A DNA stretch of 64,000 bases from positions 1 to 64,000 of the forward strand of contig CAJULP010000058.1 in the NCBI GenBank assembly GCA_910587295.1, in the 5' to 3' direction. Of the stretch, positions 44,668-54,444 are shown in pieces. The stretch's first letter is position 1. The number at the start of each line of letters is the position of its first letter. Source of the stretch: an uncultured Lachnospiraceae bacterium (lineage in GTDB: Bacteria > Bacillota > Clostridia > Lachnospirales > Lachnospiraceae). The position numbers were made by a program, and so were the translations under genes. A model generated the notes under the pieces. That model saw nothing but the letters and a program-made list of their open reading frames with translations, was not told where the DNA came from and ran no database searches.

Positions 44668-45609
44668 ATGGAAAAATCAGATAAAATTTATGTGGCCGGA
44701 CACAGAGGGCTTGTAGGAAGTGCCATCGTCAGGAATCTGAAAGTAAAAGGATATGACAATGTGATCGGAAGAACTCATAAAGAACTGGACTTGACTGATC
44801 AGGCAGTGGTCAGGGCATTTTTTGAGGAAGAGAGGCCGGATGTGGTGGTGCTTGCTGCGGCAAAAGTAGGGGGCATTAATGCGAACAATACATCACCGGC
44901 AGATTTTGCCTATGAAAACATGCAGATTCAATGTAACGTGATAGAAAGCTGCCATAGATTTCAGGTGAAGAAGCTTTTGTTTTTGGGAAGCACCTGCATT
45001 TATCCCAGAATGGCGCCCCAGCCAATCCCGGAGGATGCACTGCTTACCGGTCCGTTAGAAGAAACCAATGAGGCCTATGCCATTGCGAAGATTGCCGGGT
45101 TGGAAATGTGTAAATTCTATAAGAGACAGTATGGGGATCACTTTATCAGCTGTATGCCTACCAACCTGTATGGCCCTTATGATAATTATGACTTGCAGGG
45201 TTCCCATGTGATGCCGGCCATGATCCGGAAATTCCATGAGGCAAAGGTAGATAATGCTCCTGTGGTAGAGCTTTGGGGAACGGGAACACCTCTTCGGGAA
45301 TTTCTTTATGTGGATGACATGGCGGATGCCTGTGTGTTCCTTTTGGAACATTATGACGGGGAACAGCATGTAAATATTGGAACAGGGAAAGAAGTCACCA
45401 TCAAGGAGCTTGCAAAGATCGTGAAACGCACAGTGGGCTATCAGGGGGAGATTATCTGGAATCAGGACATGCCTGATGGAACGCCAAGAAAACTTACTAA
45501 TGTGGATAAACTTCATGGGCTGGGTTGGACCCACAGGGTAGAACTAGAAGAAGGGGTTGGGCTGGCTTACAGGTGGTTTAAGGAAAATGTGAAGGATGCG
45601 AGGATGTGA
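44668..45609 (+). CDS. fcl: GDP-L-fucose synthase
   Basis: A 313-residue epimerase-reductase that finishes GDP-L-fucose. It has the NADP site [21 protein letters not shown] and the YAIAKIAG catalytic pair. An upstream ATG (44644) adds eight residues, but AGGACAGGA precedes the ATG at 44668, and the resulting length is normal. The last gene of the surface-sugar cluster. The following 45610-45893 contains a weak hairpin (45616-45647) and no clear gene. Confidence 0.93.
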   Translation: MEKSDKIYVAGHRGLVGSAIVRNLKVKGYDNVIGRTHKELDLTDQAVVRAFFEEERPDVVVLAAAKVGGINANNTSPADFAYENMQIQCNVIESCHRFQVKKLLFLGSTCIYPRMAPQPIPEDALLTGPLEETNEAYAIAKIAGLEMCKFYKRQYGDHFISCMPTNLYGPYDNYDLQGSHVMPAMIRKFHEAKVDNAPVVELWGTGTPLREFLYVDDMADACVFLLEHYDGEQHVNIGTGKEVTIKELAKIVKRTVGYQGEIIWNQDMPDGTPRKLTNVDKLHGLGWTHRVELEEGVGLAYRWFKENVKDARM

Positions 45610-45893
45610 AGGAACGTCATCAAAATTTAATTAAACTTTTAGATGACAAAAAGAATTTTATATGCTAAAATAAATCCAAAGCATACTTTCCATATTCTAA
45701 AACATATCTGGTCGTTGAAACATAAAACGATTACAAACAGCCTGAAAGGCGTCAAGCAAAATCGGAAGACTGAAAGATCTATGCTTTTATTCTCAAAAAT
45801 AAGAACAAAGCGGGAGATTTTGCAGTTTGACTGTGGTTGTTTTATGCCAAGGTTCGGATATGCTTATAGTCTCCTAGAAAAAAGGAGGTATTT

Positions 45894-46337
45894 ATGTTGG
45901 AACAAAAAGATTTGGATGTCTTAAAGGACATGATGGAAACGGTAGTAAAAAAATCAGAGATATCTACTTTGGAGAGAATGGATGAGGCAATTGGAAAGTC
46001 GGAAAGTGCTATTCTGGAAAAGATGGATAAGGCGATTGAGAAGTCGGAAAACTCTATTTTGGATAAGGTGGAAAAAATTGTAAAAAGATCAGAAACCACT
46101 ATTTCAAAAAAAATGGATAAGAAAATTATTAAATCAGAAAGCCTTGTTTTAGACGAAGTGGAACGTACACGAAATATATTAGTAAGCAAAATAGAGAAGA
46201 CGCAAAAAGATGTGGATGAGTTAAAATCCATTTATAGGGTTATAAAAATGGACACTGAAAATACTGCGATGCTTCTCAGAATGTATGATAATTTGGATAA
46301 CAGGGTTGAAAAATTAGAGGAAAAGGTTTGGGCATAG
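45894..46337 (+). CDS. Repeat coiled-coil protein of unknown function
   Basis: A 147-residue protein with a strong AAGGAGG site. Residues 27-95 contain about four 15-residue units of the form (L/E)-x-K/R-M/V-D/E-K/E-A/I-x-x-K-S-E-x-S/T-I, predicted as a continuous coiled coil. A further helical region follows to the end, with no membrane segment. The layout resembles small phage-like or mobile-element coiled-coil proteins in clostridia. No partner is obvious. Confidence 0.65.
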   Translation: MLEQKDLDVLKDMMETVVKKSEISTLERMDEAIGKSESAILEKMDKAIEKSENSILDKVEKIVKRSETTISKKMDKKIIKSESLVLDEVERTRNILVSKIEKTQKDVDELKSIYRVIKMDTENTAMLLRMYDNLDNRVEKLEEKVWA

Positions 46338-46342
46338 GTCAT

Positions 46343-46366
46343 ACTGTGAAAAATAAATTTTTCACA
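46343..46366 (+). terminator. Hairpin after the coiled-coil gene
   Basis: CTGTGAAAAA (46343-46352) and TTTTTCACAG (46357-46366) are a perfect inverted repeat with a TAAA loop. The T run is part of the stem, so it may work in both directions. Confidence 0.65.
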
Positions 46367-46422
46367 GACAAATTTGTGCTTGCGCCTAAATTTGCAGGCT
46401 TTTGAAAACATGGAGGATTTTT

Positions 46423-46521
46423 ATGAAGCAGCAGCGAGGCAGCCATGAAACGGGGAGTATCGTTTCATGGTCTCTTTTTATGCACACGGGCACCCGGAGG
46501 AAGAATGTCAGAAAAGGCTGA
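46423..46521 (+). CDS. Possible leader peptide, 32 residues
   Basis: GGAGG with five-base spacing precedes an ATG for a 32-codon frame rich in Arg, Gly and Ser. Its codons run through a complete terminator hairpin (46443-46479) and into a second GC-rich hairpin. A translated frame overlapping a terminator is the arrangement of an attenuator leader, though no run of a single amino-acid codon is present to suggest the signal. Confidence 0.35.
   Translation: MKQQRGSHETGSIVSWSLFMHTGTRRKNVRKG
46443..46479 (+). terminator. Terminator-like hairpin with T tract
   Basis: CCATGAAAC (46443-46451) and GTTTCATGG (46462-46470) form a perfect stem, followed by TCTCTTTTT. It lies inside the small frame at 46423 and before the DUF1846 gene. 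Confidence 0.75.
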
Positions 46522-46531
46522 CGGATGCCCG
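46487..46531 (+). repeat. Second GC-rich hairpin
   Basis: CGGGCACCCG (46487-46496) pairs with CGGATGCCCG (46522-46531) with one mismatch, and GTCAG pairs with CTGAC inside. It could compete with or follow the terminator fold just upstream. The following 46532-46661 holds a possible -10 box (TACAAT at 46599-46604) and no other gene. Confidence 0.55.
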
Positions 46532-46661
46532 GACAAACATAAAAAAAGTTTCATTAACAGTTCATTTCTTTTTTATGGAATAATTAGGAGAGCTGTGCTA
46601 CAATTAATAACGATGTTTATTAATGATGAGGAATGAAAAACAGGGGAGCAGGCAGGTTCGC

Positions 46662-48137
46662 ATGAAAGTGGGATTTGACAACGAGAAATACTTAAAGATG
46701 CAGTCGGAACATATTGAGGAAAGAATCAATAAATTTGGCGATAAACTTTATCTGGAATTTGGCGGTAAGCTTTTTGATGATTATCATGCATCCAGGGTGC
46801 TGCCGGGTTTCGAGCCGGACAGTAAGCTGCGGATGCTGATGAAGCTTTCTGACAGGGCAGAGATTGTGATCGTGATCAATTCGGCGGATATTGAAAAGAA
46901 TAAGGTGAGGGGAGACCTGGGCATTACTTATGATGAAGACGTGCGACGGCTGATGAATGAGTTTGAAAGCCGCGGGCTTTATGTAGGGAGTGTGGTTCTG
47001 ACCCATTATGCAGGGCAGGCAGGGGCAGTGTCTTTTAAGGAAAAACTGGAAAAGAAACATGTAAAGGTATATCTACATTATACAATAGAAGGGTATCCTT
47101 CCAATATCCCGCTTATTGTCAGTGATGAAGGTTATGGAAGGAATGAATATATTGAGACCACAAGGCCATTGGTGGTGGTCACAGCGCCAGGGCCGGGCAG
47201 CGGAAAGATGGCCACCTGTCTTTCGCAGCTTTACCATGATAATAAAAGGGGGATCAAGGCCGGATATGCGAAATATGAGACCTTTCCTATTTGGAATATT
47301 CCGTTAAAGCATCCGGTAAACCTTGCCTATGAAGCGGCTACGGCAGATCTGAATGATATCAACATGATCGACCCATTTCATTTGGAGGCTTATGGGGAAA
47401 CAACGGTAAATTATAACCGTGACATTGAGATCTTTCCCGTGCTAAATGCCATTTTTGAGGGGATATACGGAGAAAACCCATATAAATCACCTACGGATAT
47501 GGGGGTGAACATGGCTGGGAACTGTATAGTGGATGATGAGGTGTGCAGGGAAGCTTCTCATATGGAAATCATCCGCCGCTATTATGTGGCATTAAACGGC
47601 GTGGTGAAAGAAAAATCAAGTGAAAATGAAGTATATAAGATTGAATTGTTGATGAAGCAGGCTAAGATCACCACCGATGACCGGAAGGTAACCGTGGCTG
47701 CAAAAGAGCGGGAAGCAAAGCTTGGGGTGCCTACTGCAGCTATAGAGCTTGCGGACGGAACGATCATAACGTCCAAGACATCGGATCTTTTGGGTGCGTC
47801 TGCAGCTTTATTACTGAACGTATTAAAATATCTTGGGGATGTGGATCATGATACGCATCTGATTTCTCCGGAGGCGATCGGTCCGATTCAGGAGCTTAAG
47901 GTCAAGTATTTAGGAGGGAAAAACCCGAGACTTCATACAGACGAGGTGTTGATTGCACTTTCCATTTCCGCATTAACGGATAGCAATGCAAGGAAAGCGT
48001 TAGACCAGCTTCCGAAACTGAAAGGTTGTCAGGTACATACCACGGTGATGCTCTCAAACGTGGATATCAATACATTTAAAAAGCTGGGCATTGATCTGAC
48101 CAGTGAACCAATTATAAAAGGAAAGAGATTAAAATGA
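46662..48137 (+). CDS. DUF1846 family protein
   Basis: A 491-residue soluble protein of the DUF1846 family, found in many Firmicutes. It has a P-loop-like GPGSGKM segment near residue 185 (TAPGPGSGKMATCL), which hints at nucleotide or phosphate binding. Biochemical function is not established. The frame is open 13 codons further up, but the family starts at MKVGFDNEKYLK; the local ribosome site is weak. It overlaps ftsH by four bases (ATGA). Confidence 0.85.
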   Translation: MKVGFDNEKYLKMQSEHIEERINKFGDKLYLEFGGKLFDDYHASRVLPGFEPDSKLRMLMKLSDRAEIVIVINSADIEKNKVRGDLGITYDEDVRRLMNEFESRGLYVGSVVLTHYAGQAGAVSFKEKLEKKHVKVYLHYTIEGYPSNIPLIVSDEGYGRNEYIETTRPLVVVTAPGPGSGKMATCLSQLYHDNKRGIKAGYAKYETFPIWNIPLKHPVNLAYEAATADLNDINMIDPFHLEAYGETTVNYNRDIEIFPVLNAIFEGIYGENPYKSPTDMGVNMAGNCIVDDEVCREASHMEIIRRYYVALNGVVKEKSSENEVYKIELLMKQAKITTDDRKVTVAAKEREAKLGVPTAAIELADGTIITSKTSDLLGASAALLLNVLKYLGDVDHDTHLISPEAIGPIQELKVKYLGGKNPRLHTDEVLIALSISALTDSNARKALDQLPKLKGCQVHTTVMLSNVDINTFKKLGIDLTSEPIIKGKRLK

Positions 48138-50341
48138 GCGAAAACAATCTGAACAAGTATGACGGGGGGATGGGCGGAAACGGCAATTCATCCAACAACA
48201 ATGGAAATAACGGAAACGGCGGAAACGGTGGGCCGGGAAAGGATCCTCGGAAGCAGAATATCGTTATGTTTCTGATTGCAGCGTTGATTTCCCTGCTGCT
48301 GATCAGTTCTTTTATGAAACTGTTGACCGGCGGTTCCGAGCAGGAGATTACGTACAATGAGTTTATCACCATGCTGGAAGAAAAGAAGATAGAAGCCGTT
48401 GTGGTGGGTACGGACCGGCTTTATATCCAGTCTCAGGCCGATCAGGAAAACACTTCGCCTCTGTTATATTTATATGGGATCAATCCAACCACTTCTTATT
48501 ACACAGGTAAGATTGAGGACGACGATACGCTTACGGCAAGGCTTTTGGAACATGGCGTGGAGGTCAAAGGGCAGGTAGCGGACGGAACAAGCGCCGTCAT
48601 CAGCTTTTTGCTGTCTTATGTATTCCCGTTTATCATCATGTGGGTATTTCTGGTATTTATTTTCCGGAAAATGTCAAAGGGCGGCGGACCTATGGGCGTA
48701 GGGAAAAGCAATGCTAAAGTCTATGTGCAGAGGGAGACGGGCATTACTTTTAAGGATGTGGCTGGTGAAGACGAAGCAAAGGAATCCCTGCAGGAAGTAG
48801 TGGACTTTTTGCATAATCCGGGCAAATATGCAAAGATAGGCGCCAAGCTGCCTAAAGGTGCACTTTTAGTAGGACCTCCCGGAACGGGTAAGACTTTGCT
48901 TGCCAAAGCGGTTGCCGGAGAAGCTAAAGTTCCTTTCTTTTCTCTTTCAGGTTCCGATTTTATTGAATTGTATGTGGGTGTGGGCGCATCCCGTGTAAGG
49001 GATCTGTTTAAGGAAGCGACCAAGAATGCGCCTTGTATTATTTTTATTGATGAGATTGACGCAATCGGAAGAAGCCGTGACAGTAAATACGGCGGCGGCA
49101 ACGAAGAGAGGGAACAGACCTTAAACCAGCTTCTCTCGGAGATGGACGGGTTTGACACTTCCAAAGGTATTTTAGTGCTTGGCGCTACTAACCGCCCGGA
49201 GATCCTTGATAAGGCGCTGCTGCGTCCGGGGCGTTTTGACAGAAGGATCATCGTGGATAAACCGGATCTTAAGGGCCGTGTGGAGATCTTAAAAGTACAT
49301 GCGAAGGATGTTCATTTGGATGAGAGCGTGGATTTGGATGCCATAGCGCTTGCTACCAGTGGGGCGGTAGGCGCAGATCTTGCCAATATGATCAATGAGG
49401 CTGCCATCAATGCGGTTCAGCATGGCAGAGAATATGTCACCCAGAAGGATTTGTTTGATGCAGTGGAACAGGTTTTGGTAGGGAAAGAAAAGAAGGACCG
49501 TATCATGAGTGCGGAAGAACGCAAGATCGTCTCTTATCACGAGGTGGGGCATGCGCTGATCAGCGCTCTGCAGAAAAACTCCGAGCCGGTGCAAAAGATC
49601 ACCATTGTGCCAAGGACCATGGGTGCTTTGGGGTATGTCATGCATGTGCCGGAAGAAGAAAAGTATTTACAGACGAAGGCGGAGCTTCACGACAGGCTGG
49701 TAAGCCTTTTAGGCGGACGGGCGGCGGAAGAACTGATATTTGGAAATGTGACGACCGGTGCGGCTAACGATATCGAGCAGGCTACCAATATTGCCACGAA
49801 TATGGTCACCCGTTTTGGTATGAGCGATCGTTTTGGGCTGATGGGGCTTGCCACGGTGGAGAGCGAATATTTAGGAGGAGGCGCAAGGCTGACCTGTTCT
49901 GACCGTACGGCGGCGGATGTGGACAGTGAGATCATGGAGACGTTAAAGCAGTGTTATGAGGAAGCGAAAGAGCTGCTTTCCGGTAACCGTGAGTTGATGG
50001 ATAAATTGGCGGCACACCTGATCGAGAAGGAGACGATAAGCGGTAAAGAATTTATGAAGATTTATCGTGCGGAAAAGGGGCTGCCAGAGCCGGAAGAAAC
50101 AAAAGAACCTAATGAGGAGAAGAAGGAGCCGCCAAAGGGTGAATCCTTTGAACCAAGGAAAGAAGATACAAAACCGGAAGAAGTACCGAGTATAGAGGAA
50201 AAGAAAGAGGAGACCGGTTCCTTGGAAGAAGAATCCCCGAAGACGGAATCCCCGAAGACGGAATCCCCGAAGACGGAATCCCCGAAGACGGAATCCCCGA
50301 AGACGGGGAGGTTTTCCAACTCTCCCATGGACTTTCAGTAA
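48134..50341 (+). CDS. ftsH: ATP-dependent zinc metalloprotease FtsH
   Basis: A 735-residue membrane AAA protease that degrades misfolded membrane proteins and regulators. A Gly/Asn-rich N-tail (about 1-35), two membrane helices (about 40-60 and 155-178), the AAA domain with Walker A GPPGTGKT (247-254), and the peptidase domain with zinc motif HEVGH (469-473; usually HEAGH) are seen. The C-terminal tail from about residue 645 is acidic, low-complexity and ends with five S-P-K-T-E repeats. The tail is longer than usual. Confidence 0.95.
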   Translation: MSENNLNKYDGGMGGNGNSSNNNGNNGNGGNGGPGKDPRKQNIVMFLIAALISLLLISSFMKLLTGGSEQEITYNEFITMLEEKKIEAVVVGTDRLYIQSQADQENTSPLLYLYGINPTTSYYTGKIEDDDTLTARLLEHGVEVKGQVADGTSAVISFLLSYVFPFIIMWVFLVFIFRKMSKGGGPMGVGKSNAKVYVQRETGITFKDVAGEDEAKESLQEVVDFLHNPGKYAKIGAKLPKGALLVGPPGTGKTLLAKAVAGEAKVPFFSLSGSDFIELYVGVGASRVRDLFKEATKNAPCIIFIDEIDAIGRSRDSKYGGGNEEREQTLNQLLSEMDGFDTSKGILVLGATNRPEILDKALLRPGRFDRRIIVDKPDLKGRVEILKVHAKDVHLDESVDLDAIALATSGAVGADLANMINEAAINAVQHGREYVTQKDLFDAVEQVLVGKEKKDRIMSAEERKIVSYHEVGHALISALQKNSEPVQKITIVPRTMGALGYVMHVPEEEKYLQTKAELHDRLVSLLGGRAAEELIFGNVTTGAANDIEQATNIATNMVTRFGMSDRFGLMGLATVESEYLGGGARLTCSDRTAADVDSEIMETLKQCYEEAKELLSGNRELMDKLAAHLIEKETISGKEFMKIYRAEKGLPEPEETKEPNEEKKEPPKGESFEPRKEDTKPEEVPSIEEKKEETGSLEEESPKTESPKTESPKTESPKTESPKTGRFSNSPMDFQ
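50231..50305 (+). repeat. Five perfect 15-bp tandem repeats in the ftsH tail
   Basis: GAATCCCCGAAGACG is repeated five times without any difference, keeping the frame and encoding S-P-K-T-E units. Perfect identity points to recent slippage, so copy number may vary between strains. Confidence 0.95.
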
Positions 50342-50371
50342 GGCGTAAATGATAGATAAGAATGTGAGAAT

Positions 50372-50427
50372 GCCGATTGTGTGCCGGTGGCTTTAAGTTC
50401 TGCCGGTACGTAACAATCGGCTTTCCT
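50372..50427 (+). terminator. Hairpin after ftsH
   Basis: GCCGATTGT (50372-50380) and ACAATCGGC (50413-50421) form a perfect 9-bp stem with a 32-base loop, followed by TTTCCTT. Termination is probable, and the stem is close to the uvrC start. Confidence 0.6.
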
Positions 50428-50445
50428 TAGTAAAGACGGAGGATC

Positions 50446-52353
50446 ATGATGTTTGATGTGCAGGAAGAATTAAAAAAACTTCCCAACTGTCCGGGGGTTT
50501 ACATTATGCATGATGAATGGGACCACATCATTTATGTAGGTAAGGCGATCAATCTCCATAATCGCGTTAGGTCTTATTTCCGCCCCAATATCGGAAGAGG
50601 GCCGCAGATTGATAAAATGGTTTCGTTGATCAGCAGGTTTGAGTATATTGTCACGGACTCGGAACTGGAAGCTCTGGTTCTGGAAAATAATCTGATCAAG
50701 GAACACCGGCCCAAGTATAATACCATGTTAAAGGACGATAAGACCTATCCTTACATTAAGGTTACCGTTTCCGAGGAGTTTCCAAGGGTCTTATTTTCCA
50801 GGCAGATGAAAAAGGATCGTTCCCGGTATTTTGGCCCTTATACCAGTGCAGGGGCGGTGAAAGATACGATTGAGCTGATTAATAAATTGTATCAGTTGCG
50901 GACTTGTAATAGGAACCTGCCTAAGGACTGCGGCAATGACCGGGCATGCCTGAATTATCACATCAAACAGTGTCTGGCACCCTGCCAGGGGCTGGTATCC
51001 AAGGAAGACTACCAGCGGCAGGTAAAAAAGGCGCTGGACTTTTTGAACGGCAGCTATCAGGATACGTTAAAAGAATTGGAGCGCCAGATGCAGCAGGCAT
51101 CGGAAAATTTGGAATTTGAGGATGCGATCCGCTACAGGGATCTGTATAACAGCGTAAAGCAGGTTGCTTTGAAACAAAAAATGGAAGGAAGCGACGGGGA
51201 GGACAAGGATATTATTGCGCTTGCGGCTGATGAACAGGATGCGGTGGTACAGGTCTTTTTTGTGAGGGGAGGAAAACTGATCGGAAGGGAACATTTCTAT
51301 ATGACCCATGTTTCGGGAATCCCTAAACAGCAGATACTTTTAGATTTTGTGAAACAGTTTTATGCGGGAACGCCTTTTATTCCCAGAGAATTGATACTGC
51401 AGGAAAATATTGAGGACATGGAAGTCATTGAGCAGTGGCTGACTAGGAGGAAAGGCGGCAGGGTCTACCTGAAGGTGCCAAGGATTGGTTCTAAGGAAAA
51501 GCTGGTGGAACTTGCCGCTAAAAATGCCATGCTGGTGCTTTCTCAGGATAAGGAGCGGATACGCAGGGAAGAAGGGCGGACGATCGGTGCGGTGAAGGAG
51601 ATTGCCAAGCTTTTGGAACTTTCTGAGTTAAACAGGATGGAAGCTTTTGATATTTCCAATATCAGCGGGTTTGCTAATGTAGGTTCCATGGTGGTCTATG
51701 AGAAGGGAAAGCCGAAAAAAAGCGATTACCGGAAATTTAAGATTAAATCGGTATCAGGGCCTGATGATTATGCCTGTATGAAAGAAGTCCTTACCAGGCG
51801 TTTTTTGCACGGGATGGAAGAACGCAAAGAGCTTATGGAAAAGGAAATAGAAGATGAGTTTGGCAGTTTTACCAAATTTCCGGATTTATTATTGATGGAC
51901 GGGGGAAAGGGGCAGGTGAACATCGCCCTGCAGGTATTGGATGAACTAAAACTGTCAATTCCGGTCTGCGGCATGGTAAAGGATGATAACCATAATACAA
52001 GGGGATTATATTATAACAATGAGGAAATCCTGATAGGCAGGAACAGCGAGGCCTTTAAGCTGATCACCCGGATTCAGGATGAGGCGCATAGATTTGCCAT
52101 TGAATACCACAGGTCTTTACGGTCGAAATCGCAGGTGAGCTCTGTCTTGGATGGGATTCCGGGAGTTGGACCATCAAGAAGGAAAGCGTTGATGCGGCGC
52201 TTTAAATCCATTGAAGAGGTGAAAAGTGCGGATGTGGAGACCTTGGCTGGCTTGGACGAAATCCCGGAATCGGTGGCTCAGGGGATTTATGACTTTTTCC
52301 ATGGAGCCAAGGAGCCCGCGGCCGAAAGAGTTGAGATTGAAGATAGGGTATGA
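50446..52353 (+). CDS. uvrC: Excinuclease ABC subunit C
   Basis: A 635-residue nuclease that makes both incisions in nucleotide excision repair. The N-terminal GIY-YIG domain (about 13-95, with GVYIMHD...IIYVGKA), Cys-rich linker ([23 protein letters not shown]), UVR region, RNase H-like domain and C-terminal helix-hairpin-helix pair ([14 protein letters not shown]) are present. Two ATGs are adjacent; the second, at 50449, is better placed for GGAGG. No LexA box is seen here. Confidence 0.96.
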   Translation: MMFDVQEELKKLPNCPGVYIMHDEWDHIIYVGKAINLHNRVRSYFRPNIGRGPQIDKMVSLISRFEYIVTDSELEALVLENNLIKEHRPKYNTMLKDDKTYPYIKVTVSEEFPRVLFSRQMKKDRSRYFGPYTSAGAVKDTIELINKLYQLRTCNRNLPKDCGNDRACLNYHIKQCLAPCQGLVSKEDYQRQVKKALDFLNGSYQDTLKELERQMQQASENLEFEDAIRYRDLYNSVKQVALKQKMEGSDGEDKDIIALAADEQDAVVQVFFVRGGKLIGREHFYMTHVSGIPKQQILLDFVKQFYAGTPFIPRELILQENIEDMEVIEQWLTRRKGGRVYLKVPRIGSKEKLVELAAKNAMLVLSQDKERIRREEGRTIGAVKEIAKLLELSELNRMEAFDISNISGFANVGSMVVYEKGKPKKSDYRKFKIKSVSGPDDYACMKEVLTRRFLHGMEERKELMEKEIEDEFGSFTKFPDLLLMDGGKGQVNIALQVLDELKLSIPVCGMVKDDNHNTRGLYYNNEEILIGRNSEAFKLITRIQDEAHRFAIEYHRSLRSKSQVSSVLDGIPGVGPSRRKALMRRFKSIEEVKSADVETLAGLDEIPESVAQGIYDFFHGAKEPAAERVEIEDRV

Positions 52354-52428
52354 TATAATAGGCGCAGAAGAAAAACAAACGGCTGCGGAGCGGGAATCGC
52401 ACTGTTAAGACGTAAAGGGGGCGAAGGT

Positions 52429-53373
52429 ATGGCGAGTGTAAAGCTGGAGAAGATCATCGAAAAAATGAAACTGGAAAATCTTACGCCAGAGCTGGATATT
52501 TCTAAAATTAAGATCACGCAGCCGGATATCAACAGGCCGGCTCTTCAGTTGACAGGATATTTTGAACATTTTGAAGCAACCAGGTTACAGATCATTGGTT
52601 TCGTAGAGTACACATATATGGAAGGAATGCCGGAAGAGGTGCAGAGAGAAATTTATGAAAGATTTCTTTCCTGGGATATGCCGGCGATCGTATTTTGCAG
52701 GGAGTTGCAGCCGGATGAACTTTTCCGGCAGATTGCGGTGGCCCACGGGGTTCCGCTTCTGATGAGTAAGAAGGCAACTTCCGCTTTTACTGCGGAGATC
52801 ATCAGATGGCTGAACGTAAAGCTGGCCCCCTGTATTTCCGTGCATGGCGTACTGGTGGACGTTTTTGGCGAAGGCGTGCTGCTGACAGGGGAAAGCGGGA
52901 TTGGCAAGTCGGAAGCGGCGCTGGAGCTGATAAGAAGGGGGCATCGTCTTGTTACGGATGACGCGGTGGAAATACGGAGAGTGAGTGATGAAACTCTGGT
53001 AGGCTCCGCCCCGGATATTACCAAACATTTTATTGAGCTTAGAGGAATTGGCATTGTGGATGTGAAGACTTTGTATGGTGTATCCAGCGTTAAGGACACG
53101 CAAAGCATTGATCTCGTCATCCGCTTAGAGGATTGGGATAAAGAGAAAGAATATGACAGGCTGGGTCTGGAAGAAGAATATACGGAGTACTTAGGGCTTA
53201 AAGTGGTGTGCCACAGCATTCCAATCCGGCCGGGGCGGAATCTGGCCGTCATCTGTGAATCTGCAGCCATCAACCACCGCCAGAAAAAAATGGGTTATAA
53301 TGCGGCACAGGAGCTTTACAGGAGGGTACAGGAGTCTTTGTGCAGAAGGCGTGAGGAAGAGGACGAAGAGTGA
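52429..53373 (+). CDS. hprK: HPr kinase/phosphorylase
   Basis: A 314-residue bifunctional enzyme that phosphorylates and dephosphorylates Ser46 of HPr and Crh. The P-loop GESGIGKSEAALEL (about 155-168), H in SVHGVL, the RGHRLVTDDAVEI segment and the family motif ELRGIGIVDV are intact. It responds to fructose-1,6-bisphosphate and phosphate, so the aldolase at 60.3 kb acts on its effector. It lies 75 bases after uvrC and 70 before glucokinase. Confidence 0.95.
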   Translation: MASVKLEKIIEKMKLENLTPELDISKIKITQPDINRPALQLTGYFEHFEATRLQIIGFVEYTYMEGMPEEVQREIYERFLSWDMPAIVFCRELQPDELFRQIAVAHGVPLLMSKKATSAFTAEIIRWLNVKLAPCISVHGVLVDVFGEGVLLTGESGIGKSEAALELIRRGHRLVTDDAVEIRRVSDETLVGSAPDITKHFIELRGIGIVDVKTLYGVSSVKDTQSIDLVIRLEDWDKEKEYDRLGLEEEYTEYLGLKVVCHSIPIRPGRNLAVICESAAINHRQKKMGYNAAQELYRRVQESLCRRREEEDEE

Positions 53374-53443
53374 CCGGTGCAAAACACGATAAATTCATGA
53401 ATAATATTTTTAAACTATAATAAAGATAAAGAGAGGGTTATTT

Positions 53444-54388
53444 ATGGGAAAGTATGTTGTAGGGGTTGATGTTGGGGGAACAACGGTAAAGCTTGGCTTT
53501 TTTGATACGGAAGGGGTATTCCTTGATAAATGGGAGATTCCCACAAGGGTGGAAGAAGAAGGAAGCCATATCTTACCGGACGTAGCGGAAAGCATCAAGA
53601 AAAAGCTGGAAGAAAAACGGATTTTGTTTGAGGACGTGGCAGGTGTGGGGATAGGTGCACCGGGACCAATCGACAGTAATGGTGTGGTTTACAAAGCGGT
53701 AAATCTGGGCTGGAATGTTTTCAGCATCAAAGAAAAACTGGAAGAGCATTTAAAACTGCCGGTGATGGCAGGAAACGACGCTAATGTTGCGGCCCTTGGG
53801 GAAATGTGGAAAGGGGGAGGCTTAGGCAGCCGAAACCTGGTCATGGTAACGCTGGGAACCGGTGTAGGAGGCGGTATCATTGTAGACGGCAGGATTCTCA
53901 CAGGCTTTACCGGGGCCGGCGGTGAAATCGGGCATATTCACGTGGAAGATCAGGAGGCAGAGGTCTGTGGATGCGGTAACAAGGGATGTCTGGAGCAGTA
54001 TGCGTCTGCAACCGGGATCACAAGGCTTGCAAACAGGAAATTAAAAGAAAGCGGTATGGACAGTATGCTGCGGAACGGAAAAATTTCCGCAAGGACAGTT
54101 TTTGATGCGGTGAAAGCTAAGGATGCGCTTGCCATGGAAGTGGCGGAAGAATTTGGGAGATATTTGGGCAACGGCCTTGCCGGCGTTGCCTGTGTGGTGA
54201 ACCCGGAAGTAATCGTGATCGGCGGAGGAGTATCAAATGCCGGGGAAATTTTGATTGATTACATCCGCCCTTATTATGAGAAAAGTGTGTTCCATGGCAG
54301 CAGGAGCGTGAAATTTTCACTGGCGACCCTTGGAAATGACGCAGGGATATATGGTGCGGCGAAGCTGGTATTGGACAGCAGACCGTAA
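53444..54388 (+). CDS. glcK: ROK-family glucokinase
   Basis: A 314-residue sugar kinase giving glucose-6-phosphate. The N-terminal phosphate loop VGVDVGGTTVKLG, the glucose-binding EIGHIHV and the zinc-binding CGCGNKGCLEQYAS are complete. No helix-turn-helix precedes the domain, so it is the kinase and not a ROK repressor. Location next to hprK is common in clostridia. Confidence 0.92.
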   Translation: MGKYVVGVDVGGTTVKLGFFDTEGVFLDKWEIPTRVEEEGSHILPDVAESIKKKLEEKRILFEDVAGVGIGAPGPIDSNGVVYKAVNLGWNVFSIKEKLEEHLKLPVMAGNDANVAALGEMWKGGGLGSRNLVMVTLGTGVGGGIIVDGRILTGFTGAGGEIGHIHVEDQEAEVCGCGNKGCLEQYASATGITRLANRKLKESGMDSMLRNGKISARTVFDAVKAKDALAMEVAEEFGRYLGNGLAGVACVVNPEVIVIGGGVSNAGEILIDYIRPYYEKSVFHGSRSVKFSLATLGNDAGIYGAAKLVLDSRP

Positions 54389-54444
54389 GTATGTTCCGCA
54401 TAGGAACCTATCGGTGGCAAATTAATCAGAATGCAGGTGTAAAA

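Noticed and set aside
45616..45647. Hairpin after fcl as a terminator.
   Set aside because: The stem is short, has a bulge and an AT-rich loop, and no T run follows on the plus strand.
45643..45924. A 93-codon frame before the coiled-coil gene.
   Set aside because: The composition is extremely basic and unlike the other proteins. It overlaps the strong ribosome site and start of the real gene and lacks its own site.
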